Source of the DNA: Euwallacea fornicatus
Taxonomy: Eukaryota > Arthropoda > Insecta > Coleoptera > Curculionidae
Direction: 5' to 3'
Assembly (NCBI RefSeq): GCF_040115645.1
Contig: NW_027096023.1
Coordinates: 896,001 to 960,000, forward strand
Length of the DNA: 64,000 nucleotides
The notes beneath the pieces are model-generated. The model was not told where the DNA came from, did not search any database, and saw nothing but the letters and a program-made list of their open reading frames with translations. How positions within the stretch are numbered: the first letter of the stretch is position 1; every line of letters begins with the position of its first letter. Both the position numbers and the translations under genes were made by a program. Positions 11,697-25,100 of this stretch are shown one piece after another.

Positions 11697-12860
11697 ACTT
11701 ACACATTTAGTGGGATATTGTTGCGTTTTCGAGACAAAGAGTAATTTCTTTGCTCAAACTCACATATTTTGTGACATTTCAAACTTTGAAAATTCATAAC
11801 TTCGACAAATGATGTTCAAATTTCGTCAGCAATGGCTCAAATGAATAAGCTCGACTTGCTCTTTAATATCACTTACACAGTTTAGTGGCATGATGTTGCG
11901 TTTTCGAGATAAACAGTAATTTCTTTGCTCAAACTCACATATTTTGTGACTTTTCAAACTTTGAAAATTCATAACTTCGACAAATGATGTTCAAATTTCG
12001 TCAGCAATGGCTCAAATGAATAAGCTCGACTTGCTGTTTAATATAACTTACACAGTTTAGTGGCATGTTGTTGCGGTTTCGAGACAAAGAGTAATTTCTT
12101 TGCTCAAACTCACATATTTTGTGACTTTTCAAACTTTGAAAATTCATAACTTCGACAAATGATGTTCAAATTTCGTCAGCAATGGCTCAAATGAATAAGC
12201 TCGACTTGCTGTTTAATATAACTTACACAGTTTAGTGGCATGTTGTTGCGGTTTCGAGACAAAGAGTAATTTCTTTGCTCAAACTCACATATTTTGTGAC
12301 TTTTCAAACTTTGAAAATTAATAACTTCGACAAATGATGTTCAAATTTCGTCAGCAATGGCTCAAATGAATAAGCTCGACTTGCTGTTTAATATAACTTA
12401 CACAGTTTAGTGGCATGTTGTTGCGTTTTCGAGATAAACAGTAATTTCTTTGCTCAAACTCACATATTTTGTGACTTTTCAAACTTTGAAAATTCATAAC
12501 TTCGACAAATGATGTTTCAATTTCGTCAGCAATGGCTCAAATGAATAAGCTCGACTTGCTGTTTAATATAACTTACACAGTTTAGTGGCATGTTGTTGCG
12601 TTTTCGAGATAAACAGTAATTTCTTTGCTCAAACTCACATATTTTGTGACTTTTCAAACTTTGAAAATTCATAACTTCGACAAATAATGTTCAAATTTCG
12701 TCAGCAATGGCTCAAATGAATAAGCTCGACTTGCTGTTTAATATAACTTACACAGTTTAGTGGCATGTTGTTGCGTTTTCGAGACAAAGAGTAATTTCTT
12801 TGCTCAAACTCACATATTTTGTGACATTTCAAACTTTGAAAATTCATAACTTCGACAAAT
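11697..12860 (+). repeat. Duplicated segment, offset 1,748 bp, copy 2
   Basis: This is the partner of 9949-11112 and is followed directly by the alternating two-monomer run. With copy 1 it forms a near-direct tandem, about 580 bp of other monomers lying between. Confidence 0.84.
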
Positions 12861-12942
12861 GATGTTCAAATTTCGTCAGCAATGGCTCAAATGAATAAGC
12901 TCGACTTGCTGTTTAATATAACTTACACAGTTTAGTGGCATG

Positions 12943-13817
12943 TTGTTGCGTTTTCGAGACAAAGAGTAATTTCTTTGCTCAAACTCACATATTTTGTGAC
13001 TTTTCAAACTTTGAAAATTCATAACTTCGACAAATGATGTTCAAATTTCGTCAGCAATGGCTCAAATGAATAAGCTCGACTTGCTGTTTAATATAACTTA
13101 CACAGTTTAGTGGCATGTTGTTGCGGTTTCGAGACAAAGAGTAATTTCTTTGCTCAAACTCACATATTTTGTGACTTTTCAAACTTTGAAAATTCATAAC
13201 TTCGACAAATGATGTTCAAATTTCGTCAGCAATGGCTCAAATGAATAAGCTCGACTTGCTGTTTAATATAACTTACACAGTTTAGTGGCATGTTGTTGCG
13301 TTTTCGAGACAAAGAGTAATTTCTTTGCTCAAACTCACATATTTTGTGACTTTTCAAACTTTGAAAATTCATAACTTCGACAAATGATGTTCAAATTTCG
13401 TCAGCAATGGCTCAAATGAATAAGCTCGACTTGCTGTTTAATATAACTTACACAGTTTAGTGGCATGTTGTTGCGGTTTCGAGACAAAGAGTAATTTCTT
13501 TGCTCAAACTCACATATTTTGTGACTTTTCAAACTTTGAAAATTCATAACTTCGACAAATGATGTTCAAATTTCGTCAGCAACGGCTCAAATGAATAAGC
13601 TCGACTTGCTGTTTAATATAACTTACACAGTTTAGTGGCATGTTGTTGCGTTTTCGAGACAAAGAGTAATTTCTTTGCTCAAACTCACATATTTTGTGAC
13701 TTTTCAAACTTTGAAAATTCATAACTTCGACAAATGATGTTCAAATTTCGTCAGCAATGGCTCAAATGAATAAGCTCGACTTGCTCTTTAATATCACTTA
13801 CACAGTTTAGTGGCATG
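12943..13817 (+). repeat. Two-monomer alternation (350-bp period)
   Basis: Five successive 175-bp copies starting at 12943, 13118, 13293, 13468 and 13643 alternate gcgttttcg and gcggtttcg at site 9. They otherwise share gagacaaagag, gactttt, gctgttt, tataac and the long tail. One private change lies inside (aacggctc, 13583). This is the shortest higher-order unit seen in the window. Confidence 0.8.
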
Positions 13818-14866
13818 TTGTTGCGTTTTCGAGACAAAGAGTAATTTCTTTGCTCAAACTCACATATTTTGTGACATTTCAAACTTTGAAAATTCATAAC
13901 TTCGACAAATGATGTTCAAATTTCGTCAGCAATGGCTCAAATGAATAAGCTCGACTTGCTCTTTAATATCACTTACACAGTTTAGTGGCATGATGTTGCG
14001 TTTTCGAGATAAACAGTAATTTCTTTGCTCAAACTCACATATTTTGTGACTTTTCAAACTTTGAAAATTCATAACTTCGACAAATGATGTTCAAATTTCG
14101 TCAGCAATGGCTCAAATGAATAAGCTCGACTTGCTCTTTAATATCACTTACACATTTAGTGGGATATTGTTGCGTTTTCGAGACAAAGAGTAATTTCTTT
14201 GCTCAAACTCACATATTTTGTGACATTTCAAACTTTGAAAATTAATAACTTCGACAAATGATGTTCAAATTTCGTCAGCAATGGCTCAAATGAATAAGCT
14301 CGACTTGCTGTTTAATATAACTTACACAGTTTAGTGGCATGTTGTTGCGGTTTCGAGACAAAGAGTAATTTCTTTGCTCAAACTCACATATTTTGTGACT
14401 TTTCAAACTTTGAAAATTAATAACTTCGACAAATGATGTTCAAATTTCGTCAGCAATGGCTCAAATGAATAAGCTCGACTTGCTGTTTAATATAACTTAC
14501 ACAGTTTAGTGGCATGTTGTTGCGTTTTCGAGATAAACAGTAATTTCTTTGCTCAAACTCACATATTTTGTGACTTTTCAAACTTTGAAAATTCATAACT
14601 TCGACAAATAATGTTCAAATTTCGTCAGCAATGGCTCAAATGAATAAGCTCGACTTGCTGTTTAATATAACTTACACAGTTTAGTGGCATGTTGTTGCGT
14701 TTTCGAGATAAACAGTAATTTCTTTGCTCAAACTCACATATTTTGTGACATTTCAAACTTTGAAAATTAATAACTTCGACAAATGATGTTCAAATTTCGT
14801 CAGCAATGGCTCAAATGAATAAGCTCGACTTGCTGTTTAATATAACTTACACAGTTTAGTGGCATG

Positions 14867-15391
14867 TTGTTGCGTTTTCGAGATAAACAGTAATTTCTTT
14901 GCTCAAACTCACATATTTTGTGACTTTTCAAACTTTGAAAATTCATAACTTCGACAAATAATGTTCAAATTTCGTCAGCAATGGCTCAAATGAATAAGCT
15001 CGACTTGCTGTTTAATATAACTTACACAGTTTAGTGGCATGTTGTTGCGTTTTCGAGATAAACAGTAATTTCTTTGCTCAAACTCACATATTTTGTGACT
15101 TTTCAAACTTTGAAAATTCATAACTTCGACAAATAATGTTCAAATTTCGTCAGCAATGGCTCAAATGAATAAGCTCGACTTGCTGTTTAATATAACTTAC
15201 ACAGTTTAGTGGCATGTTGTTGCGTTTTCGAGATAAACAGTAATTTCTTTGCTCAAACTCACATATTTTGTGACTTTTCAAACTTTGAAAATTCATAACT
15301 TCGACAAATAATGTTCAAATTTCGTCAGCAATGGCTCAAATGAATAAGCTCGACTTGCTGTTTAATATAACTTACACAGTTTAGTGGCATG
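14867..15391 (+). repeat. Run of three identical consecutive monomers
   Basis: Copies starting at 14867, 15042 and 15217 are identical to one another and to 1-175, including the rarer aataatg state. The copy at 14517 has the same haplotype, separated by a different copy at 14692 (gacattt, aaaattaataac). This suggests recent single-monomer amplification. Confidence 0.82.
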
Positions 15392-16540
15392 TTGTTGCGT
15401 TTTCGAGATAAACAGTAATTTCTTTGCTCAAACTCACATATTTTGTGACATTTCAAACTTTGAAAATTCATAACTTCGACAAATGATGTTCAAATTTCGT
15501 CAGCAATGGCTCAAATGAATAAGCTCGACTTGCTCTTTAATATCACTTACACATTTAGTGGGATATTGTTGCGTTTTCGAGACAAAGAGTAATTTCTTTG
15601 CTCAAACTCACATATTTTGTGACATTTCAAACTTTGAAAATTCATAACTTCGACAAATGATGTTCAAATTTCGTCAGCAATGGCTCAAATGAATAAGCTC
15701 GACTTGCTCTTTAATATCACTTACACAGTTTAGTGGCATGATGTTGCGTTTTCGAGATAAACAGTAATTTCTTTGCTCAAACTCACATATTTTGTGACTT
15801 TTCAAACTTTGAAAATTCATAACTTCGACAAATGATGTTCAAATTTCGTCAGCAATGGCTCAAATGAATAAGCTCGACTTGCTCTTTAATATCACTTACA
15901 CAGTTTAGTGGCATGATGTTGCGTTTTCGAGATAAACAGTAATTTCTTTGCTCAAACTCACATATTTTGTGACTTTTCAAACTTTGAAAATTCATAACTT
16001 CGACAAATGATGTTCAAATTTCGTCAGCAATGGCTCAAATGAATAAGCTCGACTTGCTCTTTAATATCACTTACACATTTAGTGGGATATTGTTGCGTTT
16101 TCGAGACAAAGAGTAATTTCTTTGCTCAAACTCACATATTTTGTGACATTTCAAACTTTGAAAATTCATAACTTCGACAAATGATGTTCAAATTTCGTCA
16201 GCAATGGCTCAAATGAATAAGCTCGACTTGCTCTTTAATATCACTTACACAGTTTAGTGGCATGATGTTGCGTTTTCGAGATAAACAGTAATTTCTTTGC
16301 TCAAACTCACATATTTTGTGACTTTTCAAACTTTGAAAATTCATAACTTCGACAAATGATGTTCAAATTTCGTCAGCAATGGCTCAAATGAATAAGCTCG
16401 ACTTGCTGTTTAATATAACTTACACAGTTTAGTGGCATGTTGTTGCGTTTTCGAGATAAACAGTAATTTCTTTGCTCAAACTCACATATTTTGTGACTTT
16501 TCAAACTTTGAAAATTCATAACTTCGACAAATGATGTTTC

Positions 16541-19500
16541 AATTTCGTCAGCAATGGCTCAAATGAATAAGCTCGACTTGCTGTTTAATATAACTTACAC
16601 AGTTTAGTGGCATGTTGTTGCGTTTTCGAGATAAACAGTAATTTCTTTGCTCAAACTCACATATTTTGTGACATTTCAAACTTTGAAAATTCATAACTTC
16701 GACAAATGATGTTTCAATTTCGTCAGCAATGGCTCAAATGAATAAGCTCGACTTGCTGTTTAATATAACTTACACAGTTTAGTGGCATGTTGTTGCGGTT
16801 TCGAGACAAAGAGTAATTTCTTTGCTCAAACTCACATATTTTGTGACTTTTCAAACTTTGAAAATTAATAACTTCGACAAATGATGTTCAAATTTCGTCA
16901 GCAATGGCTCAAATGAATAAGCTCGACTTGCTGTTTAATATAACTTACACAGTTTAGTGGCATGTTGTTGCGTTTTCGAGATAAACAGTAATTTCTTTGC
17001 TCAAACTCACATATTTTGTGACTTTTCAAACTTTGAAAATTCATAACTTCGACAAATGATGTTTCAATTTCGTCAGCAATGGCTCAAATGAATAAGCTCG
17101 ACTTGCTGTTTAATATAACTTACACAGTTTAGTGGCATGTTGTTGCGTTTTCGAGATAAACAGTAATTTCTTTGCTCAAACTCACATATTTTGTGACATT
17201 TCAAACTTTGAAAATTCATAACTTCGACAAATGATGTTCAAATTTCGTCAGCAATGGCTCAAATGAATAAGCTCGACTTGCTCTTTAATATCACTTACAC
17301 ATTTAGTGGGATATTGTTGCGTTTTCGAGACAAAGAGTAATTTCTTTGCTCAAACTCACATATTTTGTGACATTTCAAACTTTGAAAATTCATAACTTCG
17401 ACAAATGATGTTCAAATTTCGTCAGCAATGGCTCAAATGAATAAGCTCGACTTGCTCTTTAATATCACTTACACAGTTTAGTGGCATGATGTTGCGTTTT
17501 CGAGATAAACAGTAATTTCTTTGCTCAAACTCACATATTTTGTGACTTTTCAAACTTTGAAAATTCATAACTTCGACAAATGATGTTCAAATTTCGTCAG
17601 CAATGGCTCAAATGAATAAGCTCGACTTGCTGTTTAATATAACTTACACAGTTTAGTGGCATGTTGTTGCGTTTTCGAGATAAACAGTAATTTCTTTGCT
17701 CAAACTCACATATTTTGTGACTTTTCAAACTTTGAAAATTCATAACTTCGACAAATGATGTTTCAATTTCGTCAGCAATGGCTCAAATGAATAAACTCGA
17801 CTTGCTGTTTAATATAACTTACACAGTTTAGTGGCATGTTGTTGCGTTTTCGAGATAAAGAGTAATTTCTTTGCTCAAACTCACATATTTTGTGACTTTT
17901 CAAATTTTGAAAATTCATAACTTCGACAAATGATGTTCAAATTTCGTCAGCAATGGCTCAAATGAATAAGCTCGACTTGCTGTTTAATATAACTTACACA
18001 GTTTAGTGGCATGTTGTTGCGTTTTCAAGATAAAGAGTAATTTCTTTGCTCAAACTCACATATTTTGTGACTTTTCAAACTTTGAAAATTCATAACTTCG
18101 ACAAATGATGTTTCAATTTCGTCAGCAATGGCTCAAATGAATAAGCTCGACTTGCTGTTTAATATAACTTACACAGTTTAGTGGCATGATGTTGCGTTTT
18201 CGAGATAAAGAGTAATTTCTTTGCTCAAACTCACATATTTTGTGACTTTTCAAACTTTGAAAATTCATAACTTCGACAAATGATGTTCAAATTTCGTCAG
18301 CAATGGCTCAAATGAATAAGCTCGACTTGCTGTTTAATATAACTTACACAGTTTAGTGGCATGTTGTTGCGTTTTCGAGATAAAGAGTAATTTCTTTGCT
18401 CAAACTCACATATTTTGTGACTTTTCAAACTTTGAAAATTCATAACTTCGACAAATGATGTTCAAATTTCGTCAGCAATGGCTCAAATGAATAAGCTCGA
18501 CTTGCTGTTTAATATCACTTACACAGTTTAGTGGCATGTTGTTGCGTTTTCGAGATAAACAGTAATTTCTTTGCTCAAACTCACATATTTTGTGACTTTT
18601 CAAACTTTGAAAATTCATAACTTCGACAAATGATGTTTCAATTTCGTCAGCAATGGCTCAAATGAATAAGCTCGACTTGCTCTTTAATATAACTTACACA
18701 GTTTAGTGGCATGTTGTTGCGTTTTCGAGATAAACAGTAATTTCTTTGCTCAAACTCACATATTTTGTGACTTTTCAAACTTTGAAAATTCATAACTTCG
18801 ACAAATGATGTTCAAATTTCGTCAGCAATGGCTCAAATGAATAAGCTCGACTTGCTGTTTAATATAACTTACACATTTAGTGGGATATTGTTGCGTTTTC
18901 GAGACAAAGAGTAATTTCTTTGCTCAAACTCACATATTTTGTGACATTTCAAACTTTGAAAATTCATAACTTCGACAAATGATGTTCAAATTTCGTCAGC
19001 AATGGCTCAAATGAATAAGCTCGACTTGCTGTTTAATATAACTTACACAGTTTAGTGGCATGTTGTTGCGTTTTCGAGATAAACAGTAATTTCTTTGCTC
19101 AAACTCACATATTTTGTGACTTTTCAAACTTTGAAAATTCATAACTTCGACAAATGATGTTCAAATTTCGTCAGCAATGGCTCAAATGAATAAGCTCGAC
19201 TTGCTGTTTAATATAACTTACACAGATTAGTGGCATGTTGTTGCGTTTTCGAGATAAACAGTAATTTCTTTGCTCAAACTCACATATTTTGTGACTTTTC
19301 AAACTTTGAAAATTCATAACTTCGACAAATGATGTTTCAATTTCGTCAGCAATGGCTCAAATGAATAAGCTCGACTTGCTCTTTAATATCACTTACACAG
19401 TTTAGTGGCATGATGTTGCGTTTTCGAGATAAACAGTAATTTCTTTGCTCAAACTCACATATTTTGTGACTTTTCAAACTTTGAAAATTCATAACTTCGA

Positions 19501-22131
19501 CAAATGATGTTCAAATTTCGTCAGCAATGGCTCAAATGAATAAGCTCGACTTGCTCTTTAATATCACTTACACATTTAGTGGGATATTGTTGCGTTTTCG
19601 AGACAAAGAGTAATTTCTTTGCTCAAACTCACATATTTTGTGACATTTCAAACTTTGAAAATTCATAACTTCGACAAATGATGTTCAAATTTCGTCAGCA
19701 ATGGCTCAAATGAATTAGCTCGACTTGCTGTTTAATATCACTTACACATTTAGTGGGATATTGTTGCGTTTTCGAGATAAAGAGTAATTTCTTTGCTCAA
19801 ACTCACATATTTTGTGACATTTCAAACTTTGAAAATTCATAACTTCGACAAATGATGTTTCAATTTCGTCAGCAATGGCTCAAATGAATAAGCTCGACTT
19901 GCTGTTTAATATAACTTACACAGTTTAGTGGCATGTTGTTGCGTTTTCGAGACAAAGAGTAATTTCTTTGCTCAAACTCACATATTTTGTGACTTTTCAA
20001 ACTTTGAAAATTCATAACTTCGACAAATGATGTTCAAATTTCGTCAGCAATGGCTCAAATGAATAAGCTCGACTTGCTCTTTAATATCACTTACACATTT
20101 AGTGGGATATTGTTGCGTTTTCGAGACAAAGAGTAATTTCTTTGCTCAAACTCACATATTTTGTGACATTTCAAACTTTGAAAATTCATAACTTCGACAA
20201 ATGATGTTCAAATTTCGTCAGCAATGGCTCAAATGAATTAGCTCGACTTGCTGTTTAATATCACTTACACATTTAGTGGGATATTGTTGCGTTTTCGAGA
20301 TAAAGAGTAATTTCTTTGCTCAAACTCACATATTTTGTGACATTTCAAACTTTGAAAATTCATAACTTCGACAAATGATGTTTCAATTTCGTCAGCAATG
20401 GCTCAAATGAATAAGCTCGACTTGCTGTTTAATATAACTTACACAGTTTAGTGGCATGTTGTTGCGTTTTCGAGACAAAGAGTAATTTCTTTGCTCAAAC
20501 TCACATATTTTGTGACTTTTCAAACTTTGAAAATTCATAACTTCGACAAATGATGTTCAAATTTCGTCAGCAATGGCTCAAATGAATAAGCTCGACTTGC
20601 TCTTTAATATCACTTACACATTTAGTGGGATATTGTTGCGTTTTCGAGACAAAGAGTAATTTCTTTGCTCAAACTCACATATTTTGTGACATTTCAAACT
20701 TTGAAAATTCATAACTTCGACAAATGATGTTCAAATTTCGTCAGCAATGGCTCAAATGAATAAGCTCGACTTGCTGTCTAATATAACTTACACAGTTTAG
20801 TGGCATGTTGTTGCGGTTTCGAGACAAAGAGTAATTTCTTTGCTCAAACTCACATATTTTGTGACATTTCAAACTTTGAAAATTAATAACTTCGACAAAT
20901 GATGTTCAAATTTCGTCAGCAATGGCTCAAATGAATAAGCTCGACTTGCTGTTTAATATAACTTACACAGTTTAGTGGCATGTTGTTGCGGTTTCGAGAC
21001 AAAGAGTAATTTCTTTGCTCAAACTCACATATTTTGTGACATTTCAAACTTTGAAAATTCATAACTTCGACAAATGATGTTTCAATTTCGTCAGCAATGG
21101 CTCAAATGAATAAGCTCGACTTGCTGTTTAATATAACTTACACAGTTTAGTGGCATGTTGTTGCGTTTTCGAGACAAAGAGTAATTTCTTTGCTCAAACT
21201 CACATATTTTGTGACTTTTCAAACTTTGAAAATTCATAACTTCGACAAATGATGTTCAAATTTCGTCAGCAATGGCTCAAATGAATAAGCTCGACTTGCT
21301 CTTTAATATCACTTACACATTTAGTGGGATATTGTTGCGTTTTCGAGACAAAGAGTAATTTCTTTGCTCAAACTCACATATTTTGTGACATTTCAAACTT
21401 TGAAAATTCATAACTTCGACAAATGATGTTCAAATTTCGTCAGCAATGGCTCAAATGAATAAGCTCGACTTGCTGTCTAATATAACTTACACAGTTTAGT
21501 GGCATGTTGTTGCGGTTTCGAGACAAAGAGTAATTTCTTTGCTCAAACTCACATATTTTGTGACTTTTCAAACTTTGAAAATTCATAACTTCGACAAATG
21601 ATGTTCAAATTTCGTCAGCAATGGCTCAAATGAATAAGCTCGACTTGCTCTTTAATATCACTTACACATTTAGTGGGATATTGTTGCGTTTTCGAGACAA
21701 AGAGTAATTTCTTTGCTCAAACTCACATATTTTGTGACATTTCAAACTTTGAAAATTCATAACTTCGACAAATGATGTTCAAATTTCGTCAGCAATGGCT
21801 CAAATGAATAAGCTCGACTTGCTCTTTAATATCACTTACACAGTTTAGTGGCATGATGTTGCGTTTTCGAGATAAACAGTAATTTCTTTGCTCAAACTCA
21901 CATATTTTGTGACTTTTCAAACTTTGAAAATTCATAACTTCGACAAATAATGTTCAAATTTCGTCAGCAATGGCTCAAATGAATAAGCTCGACTTGCTGT
22001 TTAATATAACTTACACAGTTTAGTGGCATGTTGTTGCGTTTTCGAGATAAACAGTAATTTCTTTGCTCAAACTCACATATTTTGTGACTTTTCAAACTTT
22101 GAAAATTCATAACTTCGACAAATGATGTTCA
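16541..22131 (+). repeat. 32-monomer block (5,591 bp), copy 1
   Basis: This is the first copy of the largest duplication. It contains 32 monomers, nine with the short tail. Landmarks, with positions in the second copy: aataaactc 17791/23382, caaattttg 17901/23492, gttttcaaga 18021/23612, cacagattag 19221/24812, gaattagc 19712/25303 and gctgtcta 20773/26364. All are offset exactly 5,591 bp. No difference was found at any diagnostic site compared. The left limit is the gtttca/gttcaa difference at 16539-16540. Confidence 0.92.
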
Positions 22132-25100
22132 AATTTCGTCAGCAATGGCTCAAATGAATAAGCTCGACTTGCTGTTTAATATAACTTACACAGTTTAGTG
22201 GCATGTTGTTGCGTTTTCGAGATAAACAGTAATTTCTTTGCTCAAACTCACATATTTTGTGACATTTCAAACTTTGAAAATTCATAACTTCGACAAATGA
22301 TGTTTCAATTTCGTCAGCAATGGCTCAAATGAATAAGCTCGACTTGCTGTTTAATATAACTTACACAGTTTAGTGGCATGTTGTTGCGGTTTCGAGACAA
22401 AGAGTAATTTCTTTGCTCAAACTCACATATTTTGTGACTTTTCAAACTTTGAAAATTAATAACTTCGACAAATGATGTTCAAATTTCGTCAGCAATGGCT
22501 CAAATGAATAAGCTCGACTTGCTGTTTAATATAACTTACACAGTTTAGTGGCATGTTGTTGCGTTTTCGAGATAAACAGTAATTTCTTTGCTCAAACTCA
22601 CATATTTTGTGACTTTTCAAACTTTGAAAATTCATAACTTCGACAAATGATGTTTCAATTTCGTCAGCAATGGCTCAAATGAATAAGCTCGACTTGCTGT
22701 TTAATATAACTTACACAGTTTAGTGGCATGTTGTTGCGTTTTCGAGATAAACAGTAATTTCTTTGCTCAAACTCACATATTTTGTGACATTTCAAACTTT
22801 GAAAATTCATAACTTCGACAAATGATGTTCAAATTTCGTCAGCAATGGCTCAAATGAATAAGCTCGACTTGCTCTTTAATATCACTTACACATTTAGTGG
22901 GATATTGTTGCGTTTTCGAGACAAAGAGTAATTTCTTTGCTCAAACTCACATATTTTGTGACATTTCAAACTTTGAAAATTCATAACTTCGACAAATGAT
23001 GTTCAAATTTCGTCAGCAATGGCTCAAATGAATAAGCTCGACTTGCTCTTTAATATCACTTACACAGTTTAGTGGCATGATGTTGCGTTTTCGAGATAAA
23101 CAGTAATTTCTTTGCTCAAACTCACATATTTTGTGACTTTTCAAACTTTGAAAATTCATAACTTCGACAAATGATGTTCAAATTTCGTCAGCAATGGCTC
23201 AAATGAATAAGCTCGACTTGCTGTTTAATATAACTTACACAGTTTAGTGGCATGTTGTTGCGTTTTCGAGATAAACAGTAATTTCTTTGCTCAAACTCAC
23301 ATATTTTGTGACTTTTCAAACTTTGAAAATTCATAACTTCGACAAATGATGTTTCAATTTCGTCAGCAATGGCTCAAATGAATAAACTCGACTTGCTGTT
23401 TAATATAACTTACACAGTTTAGTGGCATGTTGTTGCGTTTTCGAGATAAAGAGTAATTTCTTTGCTCAAACTCACATATTTTGTGACTTTTCAAATTTTG
23501 AAAATTCATAACTTCGACAAATGATGTTCAAATTTCGTCAGCAATGGCTCAAATGAATAAGCTCGACTTGCTGTTTAATATAACTTACACAGTTTAGTGG
23601 CATGTTGTTGCGTTTTCAAGATAAAGAGTAATTTCTTTGCTCAAACTCACATATTTTGTGACTTTTCAAACTTTGAAAATTCATAACTTCGACAAATGAT
23701 GTTTCAATTTCGTCAGCAATGGCTCAAATGAATAAGCTCGACTTGCTGTTTAATATAACTTACACAGTTTAGTGGCATGATGTTGCGTTTTCGAGATAAA
23801 GAGTAATTTCTTTGCTCAAACTCACATATTTTGTGACTTTTCAAACTTTGAAAATTCATAACTTCGACAAATGATGTTCAAATTTCGTCAGCAATGGCTC
23901 AAATGAATAAGCTCGACTTGCTGTTTAATATAACTTACACAGTTTAGTGGCATGTTGTTGCGTTTTCGAGATAAAGAGTAATTTCTTTGCTCAAACTCAC
24001 ATATTTTGTGACTTTTCAAACTTTGAAAATTCATAACTTCGACAAATGATGTTCAAATTTCGTCAGCAATGGCTCAAATGAATAAGCTCGACTTGCTGTT
24101 TAATATCACTTACACAGTTTAGTGGCATGTTGTTGCGTTTTCGAGATAAACAGTAATTTCTTTGCTCAAACTCACATATTTTGTGACTTTTCAAACTTTG
24201 AAAATTCATAACTTCGACAAATGATGTTTCAATTTCGTCAGCAATGGCTCAAATGAATAAGCTCGACTTGCTCTTTAATATAACTTACACAGTTTAGTGG
24301 CATGTTGTTGCGTTTTCGAGATAAACAGTAATTTCTTTGCTCAAACTCACATATTTTGTGACTTTTCAAACTTTGAAAATTCATAACTTCGACAAATGAT
24401 GTTCAAATTTCGTCAGCAATGGCTCAAATGAATAAGCTCGACTTGCTGTTTAATATAACTTACACATTTAGTGGGATATTGTTGCGTTTTCGAGACAAAG
24501 AGTAATTTCTTTGCTCAAACTCACATATTTTGTGACATTTCAAACTTTGAAAATTCATAACTTCGACAAATGATGTTCAAATTTCGTCAGCAATGGCTCA
24601 AATGAATAAGCTCGACTTGCTGTTTAATATAACTTACACAGTTTAGTGGCATGTTGTTGCGTTTTCGAGATAAACAGTAATTTCTTTGCTCAAACTCACA
24701 TATTTTGTGACTTTTCAAACTTTGAAAATTCATAACTTCGACAAATGATGTTCAAATTTCGTCAGCAATGGCTCAAATGAATAAGCTCGACTTGCTGTTT
24801 AATATAACTTACACAGATTAGTGGCATGTTGTTGCGTTTTCGAGATAAACAGTAATTTCTTTGCTCAAACTCACATATTTTGTGACTTTTCAAACTTTGA
24901 AAATTCATAACTTCGACAAATGATGTTTCAATTTCGTCAGCAATGGCTCAAATGAATAAGCTCGACTTGCTCTTTAATATCACTTACACAGTTTAGTGGC
25001 ATGATGTTGCGTTTTCGAGATAAACAGTAATTTCTTTGCTCAAACTCACATATTTTGTGACTTTTCAAACTTTGAAAATTCATAACTTCGACAAATGATG

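Larger units (their letters stand above)
1..16614 (+). repeat. Left sub-array, long-form dominated
   Basis: It holds 95 monomers, of which 11 carry the short tail (near 336, 1560, 3659, 7334, 7857, 9956, 11530, 11705, 14150, 15552 and 16077). The phase arithmetic to 16615 gives the same number. Common types are gagataaacag with the long tail, and gcggtttcgagac (site 9 g). The aataatg, gtttcaattt and aaaattaataac variants are interspersed. No CENP-B-like acgg variant occurs here. It contains duplications with offsets 525, 1,748, 3,323 and 6,297 bp. Confidence 0.88.
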
